Below, piece after piece: positions 50,976-63,035 of a stretch of 64,000 nucleotides of DNA. This DNA comes from Chytridium lagenaria. Its lineage: Eukaryota > Chytridiomycota > Chytridiomycetes > Chytridiales > Chytridiaceae. Below the pieces are notes generated by a model. That model searched no databases. It had not been told where the DNA came from and saw only the letters and a list, made by a program, of their open reading frames with translations. The stretch spans positions 146,211-210,210 of the forward strand of contig JAHLKC010000066.1 in the NCBI GenBank assembly GCA_025449115.1. Direction: 5' to 3'. How positions within the stretch are numbered: the stretch's first letter is position 1; each line of letters opens with the position of its first letter. The translations under genes were made by a program, and so were the position numbers.

Positions 50976-52160
50976 TCACTTCCTCATCTGCTGTGAATTC
51001 CATTCCACACAATCCATAAACCGCACTCCACTTCCCCCAAATAAATCGAGAGCGCTAGCAAGAAAAAAAAAAGTGAGAAACTTTAAAGTATTCGAATATA
51101 CCTTCCAAATGTCAAATCTACTTTTCCACCGGAAAGTCGGTCAACAAGAGAAAGATCCTCGATTTCTAAATTGTTATTTCATGGGAACAGATAAGATTGG
51201 AAAACTTACTTGACCCTCCACCAGCATATGTTACTGGGATATTGCACCATTTCGCCAGTTTTTCGACAAGGCGTTCGTCGATCCCTTTGCATAGACCTTC
51301 AACGTCGGCAGCGTGAACGAGAAATTCGCTGGAAGGAGATGATGTATTAGGTTGACGTTTGCGACAAACCTTGCTTGATGTAAAAGAATAATCATTTACC
51401 TGCAGTAGCTCTCCAGCAAAGAGATGGAGTCTAAAGTGATAAGGAGAAGCTCAGTGAATTCAAATAATACTTTTGATAAACAGAAAAAAAGTCGAGCTTA
51501 CCTTCGTTTACAACCATATCAGTAAGAGTTTGCCATTTATTCATTGCAACAATCCACTGTGAGTCGCGCACTTTGCAACTAGAAATGATTTTAGTACAAT
51601 GGAAGATGAAACAGATAGCTAAGAGATATGAAAGAAGACATCACCGCTTACCTGACATCAACAACCAACGCCTCTGTCCCAATCTTCTCGCTCATCTTTC
51701 TCAACCGCTCTTCATCAAACTTCGCCTCCGGAAATAGCCAGCTCGTCACAATGACCTTTCCATTCATTAGCAATGACGTTATATAGATACATCATACCTT
51801 AGAAGCTCCTGCATCCAGCCATTCCTGGGCATTATCAATATTAATCCCTCCTCCTAATTGCAACCCTTTCGGCCATGCCCCAAGGGCTTCTTTTGCCGCT
51901 TCGTCGTTTCCGCTACCAAGTTTGATCACATGCGCACCATGAAGGTTGTGTTCTCGATACAGGTTGGCGTAATAAGCAGGCCGTTCACTATATTAACAAG
52001 TCAATACACCACCATTGCATCTCCTCTAGCATCAAAAAACCCTCACAAACCTTGCAACAAAGTTTGTCTTTAACGCTGCATCATCATCCGTCAGCGACGC
52101 CCCTACGATCTGCTTCACTTGTCCGCTATGCAGATCAATGCAAGGTCTGAACACTGTCAT
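50976..52160 (-). CDS. HIS6: ProFAR isomerase, histidine biosynthesis
   Basis: Fourth step of histidine biosynthesis (ProFAR to PRFAR), a (beta/alpha)8 cytosolic enzyme. Assembled from short exons: [20 protein letters not shown] (catalytic Asp region), [144 protein letters not shown] and [10 protein letters not shown], ending QQMRK-stop. All follow the yeast His6 order, so the assignment is secure. About eight exons; no frameshift noticed. The ATG (52160) is only 30 bp from the divergent TFB3 ATG. Confidence 0.94.
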
Positions 52161-52190
52161 CGTTTTTTTTTACACAAAATTGTTGGAAAG
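52161..52190. promoter_or_regulatory. 30-bp divergent intergenic region HIS6 / TFB3
   Basis: Start codons of HIS6 (minus, 52160) and TFB3 (plus, 52191) are separated by 30 bp containing a T9 run. Promoters must lie inside the opposite transcription units, or true start codons lie elsewhere. Confidence 0.75.
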
Positions 52191-53532
52191 ATGTCGGGCA
52201 AGATCATGCCTGGGTTCACGGATGAGAGCTGTCCAGTGTGTCAGTCAGATCGGTACTTGAATCCGTCGTTGAAGTTGTTGGTTAGTCCGTGTTATCACAA
52301 GATGTGAGTTTTCATTGTGAGTTTTTGGGAGTTTGGAAGTGTCCTGGTGGGGATGGACGACGCATTCATCGATTTTGAATGCATGTGAATTTCTTGAGCA
52401 TGCTGGCTGACCGATAGACTCATAGGTGTGAGAATTGTATCAACAGGCTATTCCTTGCAGGTCCTGGTCCCTGTCCCGTGTGCAAGCAGACTCTCCGAAA
52501 GAGTAACTTTGTGGCGCAGACATTCGAAGACCTCTATGTTGAAAAGGAGGTATACATCTATCCACCATATGTTGCGCATTATAAACTGATTTTATCCACA
52601 TTTCTTCATCATTCTTCTTATAGGTTCAAATTCGGAAACGCGTAGGGAAATAGTGAGTCCCACCTGCCTTCTCTATATCAGAGCCAAATGCTTACCCTTG
52701 CATTTAAGCTTCAACAAGCGATTAGAAGATTTCAACGGAGACCTCCGGAAATATAACGATTATTTGGAGGAAGTTGAGGAGATTATGTTTAATCTTATCA
52801 ACGATGTCGATGTTCAGGCTACAAATGAACGTATTGAGCGGTTCCGACAGGAAAATAAGGACTTGATTGCAGCGAATCTTGCAAAGCAGGTTCGTACATG
52901 CATGACGTCGAAATAAATAGGAAGCAATGCTAATATTTACGCTAGATGCATGAAGATAAGGCAATATCGTACCGTTTGAAGAAGGAGAAGGAGGAGAGGA
53001 AAATACGGAGAGACGCGTATATGGTGAAAGCACTCGAGGAGGAGAAGGCAAAGGTGGCTGAAAAGGAAGATATTATTAATCAACTGGTATGCGCTTTCTC
53101 ATAAATCGTATTGACTGAACATAATCAGGCCTCGACCGAACGATCTGCAAAAGATATTTTGAACGAATCCATTCAGAAACGAATTCTATCCCACCCCAAC
53201 GACGCCGACATTGACGAGGCATTGGCTGGCTTGGATGATTTCGATGACGATTTCATGTACGAGGACGAGGACCAAGTGTTCGATCCCATGGATTATGAGT
53301 ATAGGGATCCCATTCAGTTTAGAGTTCTGGATGTATACAATGATCCGTGAGTATCCTTTCGACTTTTTTTTAGAGTTTATAGTGTCTGATATGTTTTAAC
53401 GAGTTTAGGTGGACAATGGATGCGCACAAGAATCTTCGGGCGAAAGGGGAAGGGTTTTTGCCTTCGTGGACGTATGAACGGGCTATCTCATCAGCTTTTT
53501 GGGGGATTGATGAGGGTGTTATGTCGATGTGA
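52191..53532 (+). CDS. TFB3: TFIIH/CAK assembly factor MAT1 (Tfb3)
   Basis: RING-finger subunit linking the CDK-activating kinase to TFIIH in transcription and repair. N-terminal C3HC4 RING: ESCPVCQSDRYLNPSLKLLV, SPCYHKMCENC (across an intron), FLAGPGPCPVCKQTLRKSNF. Then the typical coiled coil: FNKRLEDFNGDLRKYNDYLE, EVEEIMFNLINDVDVQATNE and RIERFRQENKDLIAANLAKQ, followed by a Lys/Glu-rich helix and an acidic segment (DEALAGLDDFDDDFMYEDED). The C-terminus ends WGIDEGVMSM-stop (53532). About seven exons, no frameshift. ATG at 52191 gives MSGKIMPGFTDESC; an upstream in-frame start at 52119 would overlap HIS6 and is less likely. Confidence 0.93.
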
Positions 53533-54716
53533 TCAAGGGGTTATGTGGTGTTTTCTTTTATTTATTAAATATACCTTTCCGCAGGAGACAGTCATCGTTG
53601 CTCTGTAAGAAACTAAACAAAATGCTAATAAAGAAGAGTGCTACCATGAGAGGAAGTAAATGTAAGACGGAGGGTTAGTGACGCGAGGAAGTGGGCGAAG
53701 CTTAGAGGTTTGGTCACTAAATAATAACTTCCCACCTTTCATTTAAACGTGTGACAAGACGTGAATAAAAGTGGAAAAAAAACGACTACTTTTTTTGATT
53801 CAACTTCTTTCTCGCTGTTAATACTTCCTTTCCCTGCACGGCCCTCTTATCGAGAGTAAGGCTGAGCACGGAGATGAAGGCATCATCAGGCTCGACTAGT
53901 GGTTGTTTCCCCTTTATTCCAGCAGTTCTGCCTTCACTTTTCTGATCGTTCCAGGATTCTTGACCCAACCTTTTCCTTTTCATTACCATCCATCCATTCA
54001 CCCATCTTCCACATTCAATTCTCTTCTTCTACCCCAACAAAAGTTGTATTCAAAGGAACGCTCCGTTTATTACTCGTTGGTCAATTGCTCAATGTCCTAT
54101 CGAGTCCAGACCGGTTTGCAATATCAATCTCTCCTTTCCTTTGACTTTGGCCCCTTCTTCCTGTCCTTGCCATCAGACTTTTGCTTTCGGGTTCGCCTGA
54201 TTGTGGAGAATGGTGGTGAGGATGGGGAGATGTTCCTGGGTTGATGGTTCACGCGGAATCTTGCAATTCTTTCTGTAAGGGAAAAAGGAAGGAGACATTT
54301 CTCTCTTGATGATGATGCATTAAATAAAAGTTCTTGTCTGCACAAGTTGTCCTATTTTGCTTTTTACGATGCTAACGCTTACCAATTAAAAAATAAAGTG
54401 AGATGCAAGTAATGATAACCCCGATACGCACGTATAAGAGGAGAAACAGAGGTATGCAGAAGTGTCCTTTTTTCAATTCTCAAGTCTCTGTGCATCGTCA
54501 TTCGTAATTAATTTAGTGTAACACTGGTGTGACACTACCTCACCTCTACAGAAACGAACTTGGCCAAAAATAAAAAAAAAAAGGATTGATTAGTGTCTCC
54601 ATCGAGTCCGTCATTACCTCCTCACCTACGCAGCATCGTCTTGCTTCATTTCAAGACCTATTGCTCTACACAAAATTACACAAATCTACAAGGGAATAAC
54701 TATCCTCTGTTGAAAA
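53533..54716. other. Intergenic, nothing recognised
   Basis: Pyrimidine-rich stretches and short ORFs on both strands without recognisable features. Confidence 0.6.
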
Positions 54717-56865
54717 ATGTCGTCAGGAACTGCAAAAGAACAAAAGGCAGGGGGGTCCGTCACCACTGTCAATACTGTCAACACCCAAGCTGAGGATTCA
54801 ACTGCTGGCAAGAAGGCCACCCGTGAGCGCCATCTTAACGAAATTCAACGGGCGCTTCAAGATCCTGTCTCACTTGATGCCAATGCATCCGTCGCCTGGT
54901 CTCACTTTCAACTCCTCGTCAAGATCCACGACCATCCGTACAAGGGTGTGGATGATTCAGTGAGTAGAACCGTTTCTGTTTTTCTTAAGGTTACGACCTT
55001 ATGTAGGATGCGACACTGTTGAAGTAAAAGTGATCGTTTTACATTTGAGGACTTGAAGGAGTTGAGTATGCCAACTTAACATTTTGGTGAAAACTAGGGC
55101 AAGACCACTAAAGTGAAGCCTGCGAGGCCTATCATTGTTGATGACGATTTCCGTCTCGCACAATTCAAGTTCAACATCAGAAAACTAGTTGAGGCCTACC
55201 CCATTCAATGGGTGCCCAACTGCAACAAGCGGATATTAATGGATGATATTGAAAAGTAAGCTTAACATACTTCATTTTATTTATCCATCCTTTTGTATCT
55301 CATAACTAACTTGATATAGGTTGGCAAAGGGTCCAAACGGTCTTTACAATGAGACTGACACTCTGGAACTGCTTCGTCTTCGCTGGAGAGATCTTCGTAA
55401 CTCGCAGCATTTCAGCAGTGACATTAAAATCACACCAGTGGCTGGCTACACTGATTACCTCAACAAGGACAGCACGAACCGCAATCTCGACATTATCAAA
55501 AACGATCCTTCTAACCTTGACAGATGGGAGGAGTGGTATGTGGTGTTCTCGGACCAGAACATGTTTGTCTACAGCCACACGGACCGGTTTGCTTCCGAAG
55601 AGATTGCAGCCGTCGAACATCCGGTCCTTGGTTCTATCAAGGAGGCCTTAAATGATTACTCAGTACATGGCATTTTCACGGAACCTCCGTCCTATGGAAG
55701 GTGGGCCTCTCCCATCGGCTTTGCTCGGAGATATCAGGCAATGACAGGTCTTTGTAAGTATAAACCTTTCATAAGGTGCTGATTGTTTGAATACTAAACT
55801 TGTCCTTTCCCTTTCAGTTGCCGGTTACAACCCTCTTTCGGTCAATGACAAGAACTTTTACCTGCCGAAGGAAAAGCAGAGTGAGGATTTTAGGCACGAA
55901 GATATTGGTCCCTTCACCCGTGATTCGGCTCACAGACCCACTCCTTACTTGATCATGGATGTCCCCCTTGTCTGCAAGCTCAAGTACGATTTTTTCCACT
56001 TTCATCATTCCTTAATTTATATTTTTTTTTCATGTTTCTTTTACCATCCGCTAATTATTCTCTCCTTCGATAGCCCGGGACAGTATTACAACGCAAAGTT
56101 TAAAACTGAATTCCCGAAAGCTCGCGAGCACCTGATCAACACCATCAAAGTCTACAAGCCCACCACAACCGAATCCGGCGTCAACGACGGCTACGCACCT
56201 CCAGACTTCTTCTCCCCGTCTACTCAACCCTCCCCATTCGCCCCCGCATTACCAACAACCTCGTTGTCATGTCCTCCTTAGATCAACTCTTTAACCCCCT
56301 TCGTGCCCGTATCGGCCCTTACACCCTCTACCAAATCCGATTCATTTACCGCACTGCCTACACGGCCTTTAACGGGCTCGTCGTGACCACCAAGAAGCGC
56401 ATGCAAGCCCGTCAACAAAAGGAAGCCGACGTTGCCGGTCGATCATCGGGACATTGGAGACCACGAGTGGTGGTGCACACTGGGTTCTGGGGTTGTGGAT
56501 CTTTTGGGGGCAACAGGGCTGTCATGGCTTACCTCCAGATGGTTGCTGCGAGTGCTGCTGGGGTGGATGAGTTACATATGCATCATGTGCCACCTGCGGG
56601 CGCTGGCAGTATTGGGGAGAGAGAGCAGAATGATGTTCGGAGGGCTATGAGATGGTTTGAGGAGGATGTGGTTGAGGGAGGGGCCAAGTTTGTAGAAGGA
56701 GTGGATGGGGAGGCTGAGTGGGAGGTGCCGAGGTCGGTTATTACGGACAAGATGGATGTGAAGACCAAGAAGGAGGTGAAGGAGAATGCGATGGTGGATA
56801 TATGTCTTGAAAAGTTGTTTAGGAGGATGGAAGAAAGGAAGGAGTCTTGGGAGGAGGCAAAGTGA
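54717..56865 (+). CDS. PARG-like macrodomain protein (distant poly(ADP-ribose) glycohydrolase relative)
   Basis: MSSGTAKEQKAGGSVTTVNT opens the protein. Conserved-looking blocks: RHLNEIQRALQDPVSLDANA, EAYPIQWVPNCNKRILMDDI, DTLELLRLRWRDLRNSQHFS, WEEWYVVFSDQNMFVYSHTD, RFASEEIAAVEHPVLGSIKE (EE pair in the place of the PARG QEE loop), RPTPYLIMDVPLVCKLKPGQ, and near 56470-56585 VVVHTGFWGCGSFGGNRAVM followed by AYLQMVAASAAGVDEL. The last block closely matches the TGNWGCGAFGGD..L.Q..AA element of PARG catalytic domains. The classical GGG-x-QEE loop is not present, so hydrolase activity is uncertain. Introns at about 54961-55097, 55256-55319, 55754-55817 and 55987-56073. A frame change near 56240 may be an error or a missed intron. 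Confidence 0.6.
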
Positions 56866-57431
56866 GAGAGGGAATCAATCTCATTCATATATCCTTTTAG
56901 GCACGTTGGCGTCTCGTCCCCTTTTATGATTTTCGTTTCTATTTTTATTGTTTTGCCCCCCCGCCCACGCCCTCTTTTTTTCTATAAAACGTGCTCTTTT
57001 TCATTAACATTTGGACGACGATTTTCATTTAATTAACTCATGATTTCTCCGCCTGATTTCGGTCTTTTTACTGCTTTTGTCGTCATAGATCTTTTTCTTT
57101 TTCTTGCTGGCTTGCATGGGTGCATTGATCCCCGTTTTCCTTTTTGTCTGCATTTTTGTGGCTCCTACATTGACTATGGAGTAGTACTTTAAGCAATACA
57201 TGTTATGTGCAAAACAATTATATTCAAACGCCTACTTTGCTAAGAACCTTTTCCACGATCAAGTTACGTTAAGTTACTAGCACACGATCTTCGTTTTTAC
57301 GCGTTACGGAGGTGTATGGGACAACCTAAAACATATTACTATCTGGTTGAATTATCTTTTTGGGAGGCTTTTCGCGCGGATCCTTTCAACACTCCCTGCA
57401 GCATCAAGCGAAATTTTCTCAAATCCACGTC
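56866..57431. other. Intergenic, left copy of a duplicated block
   Basis: Sequence from here recurs after 59490 (e.g. ggcacgttggcgtctcgtcc and tttgggaggcttt.cgcgcgg), marking it as part of the tandem duplication. No gene seen. Confidence 0.7.
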
Positions 57432-59272
57432 ATGCCGTTGCTGACTTTCCCTTATGATATCCTAGTCCATTATCTCCTGCCGCTGCTCAGCGACAAGGAT
57501 ACTTTAACAATTGCTGGAGTGAACAAGCAGCTTCGTCTTGCCTTCTACCCATATGCCTTCAGGACCATTCGACAAGACGATGGAGTCAGACCCAACATCA
57601 TATCTCGGGTTCTCCAAGTCTTCAGTAACTCCCCGAATGTCACATTTCATGTTCAAGAAGTTGTGCTGTTGAACGTCAGTTACCATGATAGTGTCGTCAA
57701 TGCTCGAGCGCTCTTGTGCATGGTTGGCTCAACATTGGAACGGCTTAAACTCCATGAAGCAGTATACCAATTAATCGGATTCAAAGAGTTTTTCGTTGAA
57801 GCTCTTCAGCTCTGCCCAAACCTCAAAGGTCTTGATCTAGTTGTTGAAAGGGTCAGTCAGAAATGGTGGGTATCTGGTGGAAAGGAAGGATTGGCTATGG
57901 CAATAAGTAGCTTATCCAAGCTTACAAACCTTTCGGTAAGCTGTGGTATTTACGATTGGGACGAAGGAGCGGACAATGATTTCGCTTCGATGATGATGGA
58001 GAGGTTGAAACCGGCTCAACTAAGTGAGGGCCTCATTGTTAGATCAAGCGAATATGAGGTGGCAACGTTGTTACTTCAAGTCGCAAAGCAGAAAGCTGTC
58101 AAGAATCTCGAGCTTTGGCTTTACTCACAACCGACTGCAGAAGTTCTAAATGACGTGAGGGCACTCTCGTTATTTGCAGACTTTGACCGATTGCAATCTT
58201 TAAATGTGACCTTTGCCGGGTTCACGTACATGTCATCGGCCTTTACCCGCCTTTGTAACCTGCGTCATCTCACCATGGGCAGTATGGAGTGCTATGATGA
58301 GGATGTCTGGAACAACTTCAGCGAGGTTTTCAGGTCTGGAGATTTGAGTCAATTGGAGTCTTTTGCCTATCACGCAAAACATGGCTACGACAATGATGCT
58401 ACGCAGGGGAGCGAGAAACCGAGCTTTTCCATCTCCTGAAAGATGGGAATGCACTCAAGGAATTCAAACTAGTATGTTGTGACCATTATTGCGGACAAGA
58501 GGACGTGATGCCCGCATTGGATGCGATCTTTGCAGATATGACTCCAAACAAGAATCTTGAAAGCATACACATTGTTTTTTATATGGCTAATCTCACGCTG
58601 CTTCGCTTCGCAAAGTTCATATCCGGTTGCATAAAACTTAAGAAACTTGACCTTCAAATCCGCAACCGAGCGGACTTGTTTACGAACGACGCCGATAGGT
58701 ATCAGTTTCTTTCGGACATCACCTCAGCCCCTAGCTTGACCGCACTTTCTCTTCCCCTCCAATTCCCCTCTGGTCGATTGGACATACTCGGCCGTTGTGT
58801 TCTGCAGATGCCTTTAGACCAACAACATCTGAAAGAAGTGACGTTGAAAGTGGCGTCGGACTTATGCCTCTTCCACGACCTCACAGTTTTCCTCGAACGA
58901 CCGTCAAGCATTGAGTCTTTTGAAATTGACATGGACCATAGTGGGGTCCACTTTAGCCCTCATATCATCAAGTTTTTTGAGTGGCTGACGCTACATCAAC
59001 CTCCGAACCTGAAGTCTCTAAAGCTGACCAATGTTGGGTTGTCTACAGCTGGTTACAGTCTGGACGTCGTTCAGATGGCTTACCAAGAGGCAAGACGCTG
59101 CTATGCTGCCCTGGAGATGTTTGCGTCAACGAGTAAGTTTCTCAAGGTCTTGCATCTTTACACTATTGAAATCACGGATGAAGAACGTGCCGTTACGGAT
59201 AGAATTCGGAATGCAAGAGAAAAGAATGGGCTAGGGGATTTGCATATATGTATTAAATACCGACGGTCATGA
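57432..59272 (+). CDS. F-box-like / leucine-rich protein, copy 1
   Basis: Start MPLLTFPYDILVHYLLPLLS; the first about 50 residues (FPYDILVHYLLPLLSDKDTL, AGVNKQLRLAFYPYAFRTI) fit an F-box, the SKP1-binding motif of SCF ubiquitin ligases. The remaining about 550 residues are leucine-rich with irregular LRR-like strands: LCPNLKGLDLVVERVSQKWW, LSKLTNLSVSCGIYDWDEGA, LCNLRHLTMGSMECYDED and PPNLKSLKLTNVGLSTAGY, ending DLHICIKYRRS-stop. No intron is evident. One frame change near 58395 (compared with copy 2, which reads YAGERETGVFHLLKDGNALK there) splits the ORF; otherwise open, so this is probably the functional copy. The substrate is unknown. Confidence 0.72.
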
Positions 59273-60411
59273 GGTTCACCTGATGTATTACATGTGTCGT
59301 TTTATAAAATGTTGTCACGCTCCACCGTTACCATTTCCTTCATCTTTGGAAGACGAAGGGGACGGTTACGCATGGAAGCACGTCAACAAAAGGAAGCCGA
59401 CGTTGCCGGTCGATCACACGAGTGGTGGTGCACATTGGTTCTGGGGAGGAGGCAAAGTGAGAGAGGAAAGAAACCTCATTCATATATCCTTTTAGGCACG
59501 TTAGCATCTCGTCCCCTTTTATGATTTTTGTTTCTATTTTATTTATTGCCCACCCCCTCTCCTAAGCCCCACCCGCCCCCCCTTTTTTTTATATAGAAAA
59601 CGTGCTCTTTTTCTTCAACATTTGGACACCGATTTTCATTTAGTTAACTTCTACATTCGAGTTATTGTTTTGTTTTTTTCTCCGCCTGATTCCTGTCTTT
59701 TTACTGCTTTTGTCGTCATAGATCTTTTCCTTTTTCTGCTGCCTTGCATGTGTATATTGCCCCGTTTTCCTTTTGTCTTCATTCTTATGGCTCCTACATT
59801 CGCTATGGATCAGAACTTTAAGCAATACATGTTATGAGCAGAACAATTATAATCAAACGCCTACGTTACTGGGAACCTTTTCCACCATCAATTGTTACAT
59901 GAAGTTACTAGCACACGATCTTTGTTTTTACGCGTTACAGAAGTGTATGGGACAATCCAAATCATTTTATTTGGTTGAATCATCTTTTTGGGAGGCTTTC
60001 GCGCGGATCCTTTCAACATTATCTTGTTCTATTGCTCCTCCGTCAAGCTATTATTTATTTAAAAATAAGGGAAGTCGAATATAAAAAATATAGATTCGCA
60101 CGCGACTGGGAAAAAGGAAAGACGATCACAGATACTGCTTTTGATCCCTTACACGAAGTAATCGCAATAGGAAGAACGAATGACGCAAGGGAATGCCGCC
60201 CGCATAAAGCATTACGTATCGCATCTAAACTCCGCTGCAGATCGCTGGCTAGATTTCATCATCTTATGGTCTCGCCATATTTTCATCAGCATTCTAACCT
60301 TGTTCCTCGACATCTCTAAAATTGGAAAGAAATATTGCCAAGGCTGAAGCTGTGCCATGGTCCTTTTTTAAAAGCATTCACCTTGATAGCGAGTTTTTTT
60401 AAATCCACACC
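59273..60411. other. Intergenic between F-box copies; duplicated block plus about 380-bp insertion
   Basis: 59490-60020 matches 56880-57390. After cgcgcggatcctttcaacat (about 60020) copy 2 carries about 380 bp absent before copy 1, up to gagttttttt at 60391, so the two genes have different proximal promoters. Confidence 0.75.
59371..59465 (+). pseudogene. Scar of the PARG-like 3' exon
   Basis: Matches 56396-56500 of the PARG-like gene (cgtcaacaaaaggaagccga, cgttgccggtcgatca, gagtggtggtgcaca, ggttctgggg) and then jumps to the gene's last codons (gaggaggcaaagtgagagag). About 350 bp between are missing. A non-functional junction remnant of the tandem duplication. Confidence 0.88.
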
Positions 60412-62244
60412 ATGTTATTACTGCGTTTCCCTCATGAGATCCTAGTCCATTCTCTCCTGCCGTTGCTCAGCGACAAGGATATCTTAAGAATTGCTGGAGT
60501 GAAAGCAGCTTCGTCTTGCCTTCTACCCATATGCCTTCAGGACCATTCGACAAAGACGATGGAGTCAGACCCAACACCATATCTCGGGTTCTCCAAGCCT
60601 TCAGTAACTCCCCGAATCTCACATTTCACGTTCGAGAAGTTTTACTGTTGAACATCTATAACAGTGATAGTGTCGTCAATGCTCGAGCGCTCTTGTGCAT
60701 TGTTGGCTCAAAATTGGAACGGCTTACACTTGGTGATGCATTAAACAACTTTGGGGATGCCGTCGACGGATTCGAAGAGTTTTTCGTTGAAGCTCTTCAG
60801 CTCTGCCCAAATCTCAAAGGTCTTGATCTAGTTGTTGACAGGGTCAGTCAGAAATGGTGGGCATCTGGTGGAAAGGAAGAATTGGCTATGGCAATAAGTA
60901 GCTTATCCAAGCTTACAAACCTTTCGGTAAGCTGTGGTATTTACGATTGGGACGAAGGAGCGGACCCTGATTTCGCTTCGATGATGATGGAGGGCTGAAA
61001 CCGGCTCAACTAAGTGAGGGCCTCATTGTTAGATCAAGCGAAAATGAGGTGGAAACGTTGGTACGTCAAGTCGCAAAACAGAAAGCTGTCAAGAATCTCC
61101 AGCTTCTGCTTTACTCACCACCGACTGCAGAAGGTCTAAATCAAGCGAGGGCACTCTCGTTATTTGCAGACTTTGACCGATTGCAATCTTTAAATGTGAC
61201 TTTTGCGGGGTTCACGTACATGTCATCGGCCTTTACCCGCCTTTGTAACCTGCGTCATCTCACCATGGGCAGTATGGAGTGCTATGATGAGGATGTCTGG
61301 AACAACTTTAGCGAGGTTTTGAGGTCGGGAGATTTGAGTCGAGTAGAGTCTTTTACCTATTACGCAGAAGATTGCTACGCAGGGGAACGAGAAACCGGGG
61401 TTTTCCATCTTTTAAAAGATGGGAATGCACTCAAGGAATTCAAACTAGTATGTCGTGACCATTATTGCGGACGAGAGGACGTGATGCCCGCATTGGATGC
61501 GATCTTTGCAGATATGACTCCAAACAAGAATCTTGAAAGCATACACATTGTTTTTTATATGGCTAATCTCACGCTGCTTCGCTTCGCAAAGTTCATATCC
61601 GGTTGCATAAACTTAAGAACTTGATCTTCAAATCTGCAACCGAGCGGACTTGTTTACGAACGACGCCGATAGGTATCAGTTTCTTTCGGACATCACCTCA
61701 GCTCCGAGCTTGATTGCACTCTCTCCTCCCTCAAATTCCCTTCTGGTCGACTGGAGTTATTGGACCGTTGTGTTCTGCAGATGCCTTTAGACCAACAACA
61801 TCTGAAAGAAGTGACCTTGAAAGTAGCGTCGGACTCATGCCTTTCCACGACCTCACAGTTTTCCTCGAACAAACCGTCAAGCATTGAGTCGTTTGATATT
61901 GACATGGAGGATAGTGGGGACCGCTTTAGCCCTCATATCATCAAGTTTTTGAGTGGCTGACGCTACATCAACCTCCGAACCTGAAGTCTCTGAAGCTGAC
62001 CAAGTTTGGGATGTCTACAATTGGGTACCGTCGGAACGTCATTCAGATGATAGACCAAGAAGCAAGACGCTGCTATGCTGCCCTGGAGATGTTTGCGTCA
62101 ACGAGTAAGTTTCTCAAGGTCTTGCATCTTTACGGTGTGAAAATCACGGATGACGAACGTGCCGTTACGGATAGAATTCGGAATGCAAGAGCAAAGAATG
62201 GGCTAGGGGATTTGCATATATTTATTAAGTACCGACGGTCTTGA
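60412..62244 (+). pseudogene. F-box-like / leucine-rich protein, copy 2 (multiply frameshifted)
   Basis: High identity to copy 1 along its whole length: MLLLRFPHEILVHSLLPLLS, NAFSNSP-equivalent AFSNSPNLTFHV, DLVVDRVSQKWWASGGKEEL, FAGFTYMSSAFTRLCNLRHL and DLHIFIKYRRS-stop. It carries at least five indels relative to copy 1: about 60505 (-2), 60557 (+1), 60993, 61612 (-2) and 61735 (-1). Copy 1 has one. The excess, including 2-nt changes unlike the 1-nt errors elsewhere, suggests loss of function, although reads from near-identical repeats could also have been mis-assembled. Confidence 0.7.
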
Positions 62245-62284
62245 GGTTCATCTCATGTATTAAGTGGGTTGTTTTTTTGTTATT

Positions 62285-62350
62285 ATAATAAATGTTGTCA
62301 CTCTCCACCGTTACCATATCCTTAATCTTTGGAAGACGGAGGGGACGGTC
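62285..62350 (+). repeat. Third edge of the F-box duplication
   Basis: aaatgttgtcactctccacc .. tctttggaagacgg matches the sequence after copy 1 (59310-59365) and then diverges, giving the right boundary of the duplicated unit. Confidence 0.8.
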
Positions 62351-62704
62351 TCCTGAAAGGCTATAGACTGTAAGGATTTTCTGATACTCGACAAGAAGGC
62401 ACCATTCGTTTGTACGGACATAACGAAACGAAAACCCCCTCTGTTTAAAATAAACTGCCGTTGTTGTGTATCTCTTGGATTCATCAATACAAACGGGGTT
62501 TGGCTTTGTAGTAGATATTTAAAACCTGTAAGCTTAATTGAAACCCAACCTATTGACCACCGCAAAAGCCTCATCAGTCACACGTGTATGCAGTCGACTA
62601 CTGTCTTCCCAAATGAAGTGCTTCAATAAACAATCAGTGACCTCCCTGACTACTTTATAAGATTGTTCATCCATCACATCTTTTATTCATCGGCTTTGCA
62701 AAAG
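62351..62704. other. Intergenic, nothing recognised
   Basis: No coding, RNA or repeat signal I can support. Confidence 0.5.
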
Positions 62705-63035
62705 ATGGTGCTGGATCGGCCAGAGAAGGCGGTGAGTGGGAATAATGCAACTATAATATTTACAGAGTTTGTACAGCTGAGTTTGCGATAGGCGCCGTTG
62801 AAAGTAATGCGCGTTGAATTTGCAGGAGAATAGAACGCTATTGCAGACTCAGGAGTTGTATACGAGAACTCTTGCGAGGCGGGTCCGAAATGTGGTCAAG
62901 AGCTGCAGCCAGGCCGCGATCCTTGAAATAGTCGACATTCATCCCACAATCATTTTCAAATTCGCATCAAACAGTTTTTCTCTCGTACTTTCACCTACTA
63001 GGCGGCCATTCAAGGTCATCCCCACTTGTATTTAG
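62705..63035 (+). CDS. Small hypothetical protein, two exons
   Basis: ATG at 62705 gives MVLDRPEKA, then a donor gtgagt at 62732 and acceptor tttgcag at 62825. Exon 2 reads ENRTLLQTQELYTRTLARRV, RNVVKSCSQAAILEIVDIHP, TIIFKFASNSFSLVLSPTRR and PFKVIPTCI-stop: about 79 residues, no known family. Good splice signals and protein-like start support a gene; a missed further intron near 62940 would change the C-terminus. Confidence 0.42.

Noticed and set aside
50976..53532. HIS6 and TFB3 as an operon-like co-regulated pair
   Set aside because: They are divergent and functionally unrelated; close spacing alone does not support co-function.
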